Notes under the pieces: generated by a model
Seen by the model: only the letters and a program-made list of their open reading frames with translations
Told to the model about the DNA's origin: nothing
The model's database searches: none
Position numbers and translations under genes: made by a program
Part shown: in pieces, positions 44,001 to 56,283 of the stretch
Layout: every line of letters starts with the position of its first letter
Position numbering within the stretch: position 1 is the first letter of the stretch
Assembly (NCBI GenBank): GCA_010645155.1
Contig: CM021318.1
Coordinates: forward strand, 10,777,331-10,841,330
Direction: 5' to 3'
Origin: Tigriopus japonicus
Lineage: Eukaryota > Arthropoda > Copepoda > Harpacticoida > Harpacticidae
DNA: 64,000 nt

Positions 44001-44988
44001 CTACCCAAAACTTTGTGGGCGAGTTTGGTCTTGAGAAGTGGGATGTGTTCCCGTTTTAGGAACAAGGTCCGTCCATTTTAAGGCCATTTCACAAAGGAAT
44101 ACTCTCATGGCCTCATGAATGAGGAGGTTCTCCGTCGGTTTTCACCTTCCCTTTTCGATTCATCATCAGAAATTCAGTCATCACCTTCAAACTAGACACT
44201 TACTCTCTATCAAAGCTATGAAATTCTTCAGTGCCAAGGCCTTCTTGCTCTCATTGTGCTTAATCATCAGATGGACCGGTACATTTGCCATCAATTTCGA
44301 TGTTGTTTTGATATGGACCAAATTGCCCTCAATTTCAGGAACTCGATCTCCTTGCACCTGACAATATGAATGAGACATTTAAGACATACATGTGTTGAGG
44401 TACCATTAATACTGATGATGCAAAGAGAATGAGAAGCTAAAGCCAATGAATACTAATGGATCTTGACAAACTTGAATGATACTCTGTGGGATGTGGGATC
44501 CATGAAAACGCATTTGCTTGATTATTTTGGTTTCATTATGCTAAGTTCATTTGGTTTCAAGGTTTTCTTCATTTCGTTCGTTTTAGGTTCGTTTATTTTG
44601 TTGGTTATGTAATCCTCATTGGGGAAGTTGTCCCCCAAATTGGTTGCTGTTGTCGTCGTCGTCGTTGTCATTCAAAGGTTGAGCACAGGAGACTCAATTT
44701 GGCGGTATCCAAGCTATCCAAACATATGTATTCGTAGGTGGAAATGTAATAAAGCCCCTTCTTTACTCTTTGCTAAAACGCGCGAGGAAGTGGAACATTA
44801 TGTATCACGTTTTTAGGACCAAGGATGGAACAGCCGTTGTTTTCATTTCATTTGTTGCGTACTCGATAACAAGTCGTCCCTGTGTGTCTGTGATGGCATT
44901 CAAATTCCATATTTTCGGGTTTTCAGATGGCTTGCGCCGTATGAAGGCAGTGAAAGGTGAGGGATCATCATCACTAAACTTTCTTCTC

Positions 44989-45026
<38 letters not shown>

Positions 45027-48000
45027 GCCACTACTACTACTACTTCTTCAACGACAACTACTACTTCTTCTACTACTACTACTACTACTACTACCACAGC
45101 TACTACACAGCTTCTAATGTATTCAGTAGCCAGACCACGTGCTACTCTGTCGCTTAGTCGGGCGAAAAACAATCACACTGCTCTTAAACAGTTGATGATG
45201 TGTATGATGATGAAAACGACAACACTGCATTTTAGTGCTTGCTTCTGTTGATTGTAGCCTAAGTTCTTATCCCCCTTTTCATTTTTGTCACCTTTTGTTA
45301 GATTAGAGCGTTGTTCAACTTTTCATTTTCGTACTACATGAAGTTCTCTTTGATTTGTTTTTCTTCTGTGGGTGTCTTGGGTTGTCAACACAAGTATTAG
45401 AATTTAGCTCTTAGGGATCACTATTGATTGGTCTTTGGACTTATTTGAAGGAATGACATTTCGAAATTTCCCCTCATTCCCACATTTCCGACTCAGATTT
45501 AAGTCTAAGACGCAAGTCGGGCATCTTGTGTTTTTGGAATGGGGCCCCTTTGAAAGAAACCAAACTTTGAGAAGCCTCTGAAGTTGATGCATCAATTAAC
45601 CTAGTTCGAAACTTGTTTATCAAGTAGAGGGAGGACAGCAATAGAACTGTGTGTTACAAATCTGAGCCTTGTTAAAGTTCCTGAACATTTGAACGAACTT
45701 CGAAGGTCAAGGTTTTTATTTCTACCCATTTCTTACCATGAAAATCCATTATCCATTGCAAAAAAGGACTCCTGTCTTTCCTTGGAAACGATTTTTGACT
45801 CCCATGTCACGAACGATGTATTTAGTGGCTACTTAGTGGGCTGACTGGCTTCAGCCTTTCATCAAGCCACGAAAAGAAAGCCCAGTCTTGTGATTAGCCT
45901 TCCATGAGCATGTTTTTGCGTCTTTTATAGATGGATTGGTTTAGGTAAACAAAGTTGCATGGCCAATGCATTGTGCTATGCTAATAGTGAACGGGTGTTT
46001 TAGTGAGATCAAGACAAAATCATGTAGCACTTGTTTTACAAACTAATCGGGAGAAGTGGAGCAACCATCGATTGAATCAAAGTCATCATCAGCACGCATG
46101 CAAAACTAGAATCAAGTTGTGTCAAGTAGATTGTCTTGTTCCGTCCAACGTTTTCTTCTGCCATGTTGCATGTTGCTCAATTAAGCTACAAGTATTTAGA
46201 ACCAAACTCACAGTGTCCCATGTATGTTATGATGTGAACTAAGAAGTATGTTTTTCGCCATATACATTTCTATTTTCGGCACCTAAAAGTACTTCGTGTG
46301 ATGTCCGTTTGCGGTACTTGCGTCATTTACAATTGCCGTTTGCTGCACAATATCCTTGGCATTGATTCCATCATAACCATCATCAAAATTGAGCGTTAGG
46401 GTAGTAGGCAAAAAGATAATAGGTTCCACGGAATGGTCTTGACCACCCTTTTCCTTTCATCTTGTTCTAGAGATTTGATCCGCCTTAACATGGGAAAGAA
46501 CCAACTGGATAGCATTCCCCATGAAGCTCTCATCCCTTTGAAATATCTGAGAATCATCGACTTCACAGATAACCAAATATCACATATCAATGCTGGGGAT
46601 TTCACAGGTGAGTTGTACCCATGACCTTTGAAGTCTTGCCAAAAGTAAATTGAATTTCTCGCCGCCTGTAGGAATGGACAGTTTGGATCATCTGACCTTA
46701 AATAACAACAAGATTCCACATCTCGGGGCAGGATTTTTCAGGGGTCTTGACTCTCTTACCACACTCTATATAGACCATAATGAAATCCGAACCGTGAATA
46801 AGGATGCCTTTGAAGGTTTAGACGGTAAGAGCTTTCAATCAAGAAGATCTAATGAAGTAGCATAGCGAAGGTTATTGCATGACCTCGACACGACTCACAA
46901 CGACTCAACGTGATTTTTATCGGGCTTGGTATTTTTTAAACAAGTAAATCAACCAGTCCCAAACCCAGCCAAGGTACTTTCCTCTCTTTCAAGAGGTGGT
47001 AAAGGGCAGGAATTACAACTGAAACGTGCCTACTTGAGTAAAACTTTAATTCAAAGGCTCTTCCCATTCAAAAGCCAAGAATTCAAGGCTGTCCCCTTAC
47101 TTTTACATGCACAGAACAGTAGAACAAAATAAGTACAAGGTTCCTTGCACATGGAACGCATGGAACAATGGGGAGTCTATCCCACCTCAAGATTCTGCTC
47201 ATGAATTTGAAGCTCAAAAGTGAAAAGGGCATCAAAGAGAATGTTAAATTCAACCCAGGATTCAACAGGGGAAGCATTGTGGTTGAACATTTTCTGGACT
47301 TCGTGGAGGAGCTTTTGTAATGCCTTGCATAAAGGATCAAATGCGATTACTTTTTTTTAACTTGGTGCATTCTCGTTCACAGCCAAATTGTCTTCACTGA
47401 TGTTGACTGGAAACAAAATCGAATCCTTTCCAAGTGAGGCTCTTCGACGGATTCATCAGTTGGAAACACTCCATTTAGACGACAATAAGATCTTCAGTTT
47501 GAGTGAGGACGCATTCCAAGGATTCGGGGAACACATCAAATTCCTGTGGCTTCAAAACAACTTGTAAGACACTTTTAAATAGTTCTAAAATGGGTTCGAA
47601 CGGTCGAAACTGAGTTAGGTTAGGTTTAAAGGAATTCAAGCGTACAGTTCAAACGCCAAAACCAGTAGAGATGTTAATTGTTTTATGATTCTCATGGGTA
47701 CTCTGAAAAATAGGATCTTATCCCTGTTCCATAGTCGACCATGAAATGCTAGCGGCCAAACTCCGTACATTGGCAAACCACCGGCAAGCCATGGGTTTCC
47801 CGCAGAGAGCAAAACATAATTCTCGCCAGTACTTCGTTCTCTCATAACTTTGTTCCATAATTCATCCGTTCAGAGTGCATTAACAGCCGAAACAAATTGC
47901 ACACGAGGAAAATGTAATGTAATTTAGCCGACGCTTTTAGCAACACTCCATTTCAATCCTACCCTCCATGTCTGTTTTGCTACGAGGGAGATGTATTAAC

Positions 48001-51000
48001 AAACCATCATGCTCCGTGGCACGTCATAATATTATTGAGCCCGCAGTCTGACGATAAAGTAGCAGTCCATAGTTTCGAGAGGCTCATTCTCCCTGCCCAC
48101 CCAAACAACCACAACAACAACCACGGTGGTGCAGACAAGAGCTCGCTTGGTTAGCTTGCCACCAACAGAGCATAACCAATTGCACGGAGCAAAGCACCAT
48201 CATCACGATCAGAGTTAATATTTGATGAACCATAACCTCCAAGAGAGCCACTAATTCTGCTCTGAGGTCACACGCCACCCCCAATTCCCAGAAAAGCCAT
48301 TCGAGATTCACAAAACTGGTCGAGGCTCTTGCATGCCACAGTAGCTGTTTGTTGGCTAACGAAGCCTATCCGCATTACGATAGACCACTATTGCATTCCG
48401 AATGACATGGAATGGACAACAAGACAGCTTTGGCGGTGGGTTGGTTGGTTTTCTCATGAACGAACACACAAGGCTGCCATATGTCCGAAGGGACCTTACC
48501 ACATAGCTCGAGTAGTCGCAACTAACATTCATCTCTTTGTCAGTCAAGTCCTCATCTAAAGTTTTGGGCATGATTTTAAATGATCTGTTTTTGCAGGATC
48601 AAGGACATTCCCGCTCCAGCCTTCCAAGACCTTCACAGCCTTGAATGGGTCAAGCTGTACAACAATGACTTGCGCACCTTACGTTACGAGCTAATGGAGC
48701 CGGTTCTGGATACCTTAATTCATATCGACATTCACAGTAAGTCCGATGGTCATGCTATTGTGTAGCCGTAGAAACTTGTCTCTTGTTATTTAATGGAGAC
48801 AGATGGTGACTGTTAGGTAGTGAATATTCCTTCAATGATTCACGGTTATTGGTTCGTTCCACCGCAGTTTGTAACGTGAAAACATATTATTTATCATCTG
48901 CACAACAACTGATCGATTGCAAAAGGAGACATAGTGTGTCAAGTGGGACACAAAAGGAATCCGGAATTGTTCGTGGTTTTTGAAACTCCTAATGACGACA
49001 TTTGTCTTGTAGTACGTGTCATTTTTGCTTGATCCAAAGCAACTTAATTGTAGCTATTAAGGACGTGCTATCGCAGGATTCTTTTCGTCGGAGCCTTTCA
49101 GTTCAGTTCCCGCAGGAAAAGTTGTCAAGGAAAACCTTCAAAGGAAAGCAAACTATTGATTTGAAAGACAGATTGACGGGATCACTCAATCATTTTTCTC
49201 GTCAAGGATCAAGGAATGTCGTCGAATTTTTGATCGCCTGAGGAAAAAGATGTTGGATTGATTTCCATCCATGAGAAATCTTCAAAGAAAAGCAATTCAA
49301 TCTTTTTTAAAAGGCAATTCTCTCTCCCAAGCACTCGACCGACGAACAGGCTTGTGGTTGTTGTAAGTCCATAACCAATCTGGCAAAACTCCCATGGGCT
49401 TTGAAAGGCAGGGAAGGAAACGGCTGCGGAATATGAATCTTTAATCTCAAGCAGGGTTGGGTTGTTTTTCCATGCTCCAGGTTTCATATTGGTTTTGTTT
49501 TGTTAATATAATGGCTTCGTTACATCTTGTTCCAAGACAGTTCCATGCTTGGCTGGAACGACAAATTTGAAGAAGGAACACAGTTTTTAGCCCTTGATCT
49601 TTTTCAGGCTTTCAATTTTCGGTTAACCTCTCTAAACCACCCACATCAAGACTCATAGACTAAGGTTGAAATTTGAAACCTTTTGTGCTTGAGACTTTAC
49701 TTGGGAATTGGTTGTCATGAGTGACGTATGCGAAAAAGTAGAAACTTGAGAAACAATCCATGTTGTGCCGTCTGAAAATCAGCAAAGTGACTCATAAATA
49801 TGGACACATTTGGAAATAACTTTTTCATTTGGTTTAAAACCTGCTGGCAACAAATGTATTGGTTAACTAAATGGATCTAGAGCCATAGAACCAACCGTAA
49901 ATGGCTCAAAATGAAAGTTAGTTATTACAATTTCATAATACTGAGTCCACTCAAATTTGCATTTAGGGCAATAAAGTCAGTTGAGTAAATGAAACGTTTT
50001 TGAAATTCTTAATGTAATAGAGGTTGAGAGCATCCTTCGATGCTTTATATTCCAAATTTAGATGAAGTTAAAATAAATAATGCAACAGGTGTCTTATCTA
50101 CTTCCAAATAGTGACTTTTTGATACATGGTTTTGGTACAAGTTTTCCTTGTGCCTCAAGGGCAGGATAAAACGCAGCACTGTTTTCGTTTTTGTTTTCCA
50201 CTAAACCCGATGTTTACCCCATTGTCCAAAATTACATGTTTTTGATTCTATGAACTCATACCTTTTGTTATTTGAAAGCTCTCTGACCTCGTGTCCTTGA
50301 ATCTATCTGATATTGCGCATGACTTCAGACTTTTGAATTTGCGGACGCTCCAATCGATAAAGCAAACTCGAAAAAGAATATTTAAAAAGCTTCAAATGGC
50401 AACCGAAATGGATTTTTCCATTTCAAAGCACTCAATGGACATGAAACATTTATTCAAAAACGAAAAAAAAACATGTTACGGACAAAAAACAATACATGTT
50501 TTCGTGTCAATTTTTTCCGACACAAACCGAGGTGTGATAAATGATTAACGTCATTTCGTTAGCAAAGGTCTGCAAGTGCTACTACGTACAAAAATCAGAC
50601 CACGTTTAATATACACACCTCTAAACAATAAAACATGATGAATGTGTACATTTAAGCCAAGCGAATCTTCAAACAAACTTGGATCTTTCCAACTATTTTG
50701 CCCCTTTAAAGCTAAATGGATTCATGCTAAATAGATTCTTGATTCACATAATGGCAGCTGTCAAATTGTGAAAAAATAGTCTCTCTTGCGCCTTATTTTG
50801 GACATAAAGCGCCCACAGAGTAATATAAGCGGTATTTCTGTTCACCTTCAGGCATTCCTCCTTGTTCCCATCATCAAACTATTGGAGAGCTAGCTAGCTA
50901 GCTAGCTAGTATGAAATGCGCATTGCTAAAGGGATTCATCGTCCAAGACCAATGCATGCTTAGTGTTTGTTTTCTACGCCGTTAAGAGACAAAGCCATGA

Positions 51001-54000
51001 ATTTGTATTCGGGTGAATGTTTGGACTATTTATCGAGTTGAAGAAAGTTAACGTACGAGGAACATATCATTATTAGATCATCATCGTTCTATCTCCTACT
51101 CGAACGGCCTTCGTTGATTGACCGACATTGCGGGGAAATGAAGGGTCCTCTTCACCAATGGTTATGGTTGGAAAGCCCACTAGTCGAAAATTCCCCGCGG
51201 GAAAAAAGTAAGAGCCATTGCATAACGACCAACCCATGGATGGATAGATGGATAGAGGTAGAGAGAGAGGCCTCTCCATTCGACAACGTTCTACATACGT
51301 ATTCGTTGTATGGGTCTTGGCCTCTCAAGAGACCAGATTGTTCTTATAATTGAAGGCAAACATGCAAGAAGCTAATCAAAGACATTCCCAAACCAGAAGA
51401 AGCTCGACAAGCACCACCTTCAAAGAGAACTCGCTTTCTTTGTGACATTGCTATCATTCCTCTATGTTCGTTCGTACGGGAGTGGTCCTGAAAATTGGCC
51501 GGATCAACAGCAGGATACCATTCCACTGAAGACGACGACCGACGACAAGCGCAAAGTCCAACTAGTGGCACACCCACGTACACTTACTTGGAGGTCGGGT
51601 TGAAGAAAGGAATGAATGAAGAATGGCTCGTCGTTTACTCCAAGACCCCTTTTCGAGTTTGTAATTGCACGCAATTTGAGGGGATTCAAAAGGAACCATT
51701 TACCAGCTAACTTCAATTTGCAGTGATTTGTCGCGTAAAGAGGCCAAAGTGAAAGAGTAGAGGAACATTTGGCGGGGTTTCTTGCGATGGAAAATGAGAA
51801 ACTTTCTGAATCTGTTAAGCAGTAACAATGTCAATGTTGGCTGTTGGTCGAGGTAACTCCATATTTAGATATTGTGTGACTCTAAGACGTTGGTTTCTTA
51901 TCGGTAAAATTAAGACCTGAGGGAAAGTAACCGCAAATGTATTGTTCAAGTAATTACTGAAATGAAAACACAAAACAAACGTCCAAGAGTTTACAGGAAA
52001 TTAGGCCATTCTGGCGTTCTTATCTTTTCCCAACTACCCCTTTCCCAATTGAAAGTACTCTACTGGGTATGAATGAGACATGGGCAGAATTTATATAAAT
52101 ATTTGATCGACACATGGTTTGCTAAGCTAAAGAAATCCCAAGATCCACGTGTTTCATCGACCGGGTCTCTTGTGACAATTTCTCTATGGTTGAAAGTTGG
52201 AACAAAAACCATTTCCCCGGCATCAGTATTCCCGTCAGTGAGACCTAAGCTGTCATTTCTCAGAGTTGTCGGTATTACGAGTGTGGCCATCCTTCAATAT
52301 TTTATGACCCAAATGACAAAAAGTGAGAAACATGTCAAATTTCCGTGCAAGAGCAAAAAGAAAATGGAAACTTTTCATGGCCGTTCTCGGTAATATATGG
52401 CTCAACCAACCCCATGAGTGAGAGAGAAAGAGAGCATTCATGTACATGTAGATATTGGGCACTCGTATTGCCAAGATCGTAACTCCCCCGTCATATTTTC
52501 CTGGTTGGTTGGCAAAGAAATAAGATCACAAGAAAAGCCAACTCACAAGATCTACCGGTGTCTTGACAGCCTCCTCGAAGTTGGACACAATAGTACGCAC
52601 TTCTCACGCGTTGCACGAGCTGTTTAGACGAGATTTACGAGCTACATCATGTCAGGCAACTAGATTTGACATGAGACTAACTCTTGAGGCCGCAAGAGGA
52701 GTTCTGACTATAGTTTTGAGCATGTTCGAAAGATCCTGCCCAAGGGCAAGTAAGATCAGACAACACCATATCTCGGACCCAGAGCAACGAACCGAGGTCA
52801 CGACAAATAACTTCAGAGACCTATTCTCGAGAGAGGCCTCATCTCATCTCATAGCTCCCAAAGGGCTTTCTGAGAAGGTGAAGGGGAACAAAGGTATAGA
52901 TAGACCAATGCTACCGGAATACCTACAAGATACGTACGCCCTTACTGAAGAGAGCGAATCCAAATATTTTATTGCCCTCCAAGAATAAAGGGAAAAAGAT
53001 GGGAGAGATCATAGAAAGCGACCATTGGACAATCCACAGAATTGTGCGATGCACCTTCGTTATTGCACGTGTGTGCCCACTAAAAGTCCTTGAAAAGGTT
53101 GATCATATCTGTTGATTTCTTTACTTATGATGGTTCTCAACCAAAATAAGTCGCTGTCATTAAGAATGTAGTTGTTTTCGAGAAACTTGAAAGAGGTTAG
53201 TTTTCCTGTCTATTACTATCCATAATGTAATGACTAGCAGAGTCATTAAACGTGAGCCAAGAAAAACAAATGAGATCATGGGTTTACTGTAGGACCACAC
53301 ATAATGATTAAAAGCAGTCGCAACAACGAATCCTCAGTCCGTATTGTAAACTACATTTCGTGGCCCTTGCCTTTCCAAATGGTTCAATACTTCAAAAGCA
53401 ACCGAGGAACAATCTTCCTGTTGGGTTTTGTGTGAGAGAACTGCAGAGAGATCTATAATTGATTCGTATTCATTCTCACTGATTTGGATTCCAATATCCG
53501 GCCCGTGAAGAAGTGGAGCTCATTAATGGCGTTTTTCATGGCGACCTCAGAGCTGCCAACACATTCAGACCGATATTTCTTATCGTTCCTCCTTATTCTT
53601 TCTGTTACACTTGCACTCGTAGAAACTAACTGCTACGGTTCGACTACTTTCTTTTGATGAACACTCTACACTATATGGTATCTCTCGTTCACCGTTCCTC
53701 ACTACAAAGAACTACAACACTGAATGAAGGGTTTATTCAAACACCCAAGGTGTGCCCAAAGATCCAATGAAGGTCTTGGTACCATCTGGTGCGCTCTGAC
53801 CGGAAGAACATACGGATAACACCGTGTGATAATATTGAGCAGGAATAATATTATCATCGAAAGTTTGACTCACAATACGTCAAGATCTACGTATTCAGTA
53901 GACTCAAGGGAGAACCTACTCGCTCAGCACATCTTGAGGCTTTCGGAACAAAAATGTAATATCATCAAAACTATTCATAATCACCCAATCCCATTTCCTG

Positions 54001-55103
54001 GAAGATGTGGCGGGGGTTCCTGCTTGGGAACGAACACTAGCTCAAGTCTTGAGAACGAATCGGTTGCGACAAATCAGACGACTTCCTCTTTCATGGATTC
54101 CATACTTGGGGTGTGTCTTTATGCGACACTAATCCAACCAGATCCCTGATCCGCGGGGATTTTCTGATGCTCTCAAGTCGAATCTCAGATCCAATATGCT
54201 TCGGATTGCCAATCCCCTTGAGAGAGAGAGAGAGAAAGAGACATTTGCAAATCTATAAAAATAGAGAGGTACGAAAAGCTGATGGAAGGTGGTTATTCCA
54301 TTCGTATGCTTGTCGTTGCCTATCTCTATTCATTATCGAGAGTGTTCGGCAAAGTCTAATCCAATCTATGAAACCAACCAATCACGAAACAACTTTTATG
54401 AATGCTTGGGAAAATGATCGAGTGAGTCGATTAAGTAAGTTTCAAAAACCCTTGTTTGACCACCAAAGTGACAGCGTGTGAATGTCGATTGAAAGCATTA
54501 GTAGAGTTCGGTGACGATTGGTTCCAGGGAATGTTGTTGCCGTTCACAAAAGTTCAAGCAAATGACATTGGTGACCCAACTTGTGGTTAGCCTTAATGAG
54601 ATTTGACACGTCGTTTCGTGTTTTCTAGGAAACTCAGTTTCGTTCCTGAGTTAATCTCACGCCCATTTTTGTGGCTTCTATTGCAGGTAATCCTCTGGTT
54701 TGCGATTGTGATCTTCGATGGTATCGTCAGTGGATCGAAGAAGAATGGAACGAGATCGAGGAGACGTGGCTACAAGAGACCTTCTGCGAAGATCCAGTAG
54801 ATCGCAAGCAGCACAACATTGCCGAAGTTCCATTAAAAGATATGTTCTGTGATGACGAAGTCAGCGACAAACCACCAACCATCAAGGTGAGCCGAGTGTA
54901 CTCTCATTTTCTAGACAGTCTCAAAGTGGAAAGCTCGCAGCACTTTCGAGCAGTATGCATAATTCAGTACTCACTTTCACTTGATCTGTCTGCTTTCGTT
55001 TTTACAGGACGACGACGGTGGAGCAATATCGTTCAAATTGGACTTTCCCATCTATTTCTCCGTGATCCTAACTTTGGGCACGTCCTCTCTGTGCTCGTCA
55101 TGA
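41029..55103 (+). CDS. Leucine-rich-repeat cell-surface protein, probably GPI-anchored
   Basis: Exons: 41029-41322, 41724-41856, 42299-42489, 42630-42700, 46471-46607, 46672-46824, 47383-47563, 48597-48736, 54687-54886, 55008-55103. All ten join in phase to 531 residues. Residues ~14-38 are a signal peptide; C70/C76/C78/C89 form an LRRNT cap. About ten LRRs follow (HLVLSKNSL, HLNLNENNI, RLSLYHNQI, RLNMGKNQL, HLTLNNNKI, SLMLTGNKI, HLDDNKI). The LRRCT cap begins NPLVCDCDLRWYRQW with two later cysteines. The protein ends DDDGGA plus ~25 mostly hydrophobic residues and a stop, with no cytoplasmic tail, as for GPI signals. Extracellular adhesion or ligand binding is the likely role by family; no ortholog name is justified. 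Another start, ATG at 41038, is in frame. AATAAA occurs at 55679-55684 and 56053-56058. Confidence 0.92.
44985..45115. repeat. (CTA)n microsatellite in LRR intron 4
   Basis: Around 130 bp of mostly ACT/CTA trinucleotides with some CTT units, interrupted a few times. It lies inside the 3.8-kb intron 42701-46470, which otherwise shows no feature that I can support. Confidence 0.9.
48737..54686. other. Large intron 8 of the LRR gene
   Basis: A 5.9-kb intron separating the last LRR exon from the LRRCT exon. It holds a (GCTA)n run at 50889-50910, GATA/GGAT-type runs near 51237-51270 and a GA run near 54222-54238. An open frame of 141 codons (52563-52988, +) has no ATG at its start and no known domain. 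I see no transposase or nested gene. Confidence 0.5.
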
Positions 55104-56283
55104 GTATGTTTCATATTTCCGTAGAAAGAAGGATAGATAGATAGGCGATGATGGAACGGAAGGAAGTAACGAAGGGCCATCAGCGACGACTTCGCCAAGA
55201 ATCCGAGCCTCAGACAGACACATCCCAATCGATGAAAGACAAAGACGATCTTTACTTACTGACACAGAAAAATCGAATTTCGAAATTCTACCATCATCAG
55301 ATCTCGCCCGTAGTCGGTCAAGATATTGGATTTCCTGGTCTTTTACAAAGCTTTTGATCTAGTTCAATTGGCCCCGGAAAGAGAACAACAAACGCTGACT
55401 GGACGAAACTTTCCCCACCAAAAGTGTCACCAGACCTTCGACAAGAAGAAATACGTTTTACTTACCACATGAAGAGCAAAAAGTCAGGAATTTCGCGTCT
55501 TTTGAAGCCACACCCCTATCAATTTCCTTCCGAGATGTTTCGGTCCCGGTTTTTCACCGAGGAATCGGCAATGCTCCTCGGTTTTACTCGTTCGCTTCCC
55601 TTTCATGTTTCAATGTCTTTTTCTGTTATGAATGTTTCATAAACTACGACTTCAAACAAACAAAAGTTCAGCACTAACAATAAAGCATCACTGCAGAAAT
55701 ACTCGATAAGCTAAGAACATTCCTAATGCACCATGAAATATGCATATATTTAAGAGTCTACCAATTGTATTATTGAACTGTACATAGCCCCAGTCCCGAT
55801 TCTACCACAAATGAAAATTTTCCGCCTAACAGGATCCATTAATGTCCATATCCTCCTTGTTACATACACACTCATTTCGTAGTCTATTCAAGGATCTCCC
55901 GTCGATTGTGAAATTCGATATCCTTTTTTTTATTTGCTTTCTTCTTTTAAAAGAATCATGAAATCTACATGTGGAACAACTGTCCCTCTAAAGAACAAAG
56001 CTTTTTTGAACATTTGAATTCTGATTCTGATTTTTTTTTCACTGCTTTCACAAATAAAGTTTCTAAAAAACTACGACCAGTCACGTTTTATTTTGCTCCT
56101 AAGTCATCCATACAACCAGTCACATCTTAAATGAAATGGCATTTATCAATTCACGTACACCGAAGAAGCACAAGATAGCACGAAAAGTAAAAAATCTGAT
56201 TTCAAAGGTCATACATGTCATTCAAATAAGAGAAATGGCAACGGTGGCTTCATTCGTTTCGTTCAGGTAAGTTATTCAAACGT
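55104..56283. other. 3' ends of the LRR and dNK genes
   Basis: The convergent genes end here. LRR AATAAA signals are at 55679-55684 and 56053-56058. A dNK signal, AATAAA on the minus strand, is at 56087-56092. If the distal LRR signal is used, the two transcripts end within tens of bases of each other or overlap. Confidence 0.55.

Noticed and set aside
44900..45172. Val/Glu-rich frame in the CTA repeat
   Set aside because: Translation of a trinucleotide microsatellite, not a gene.
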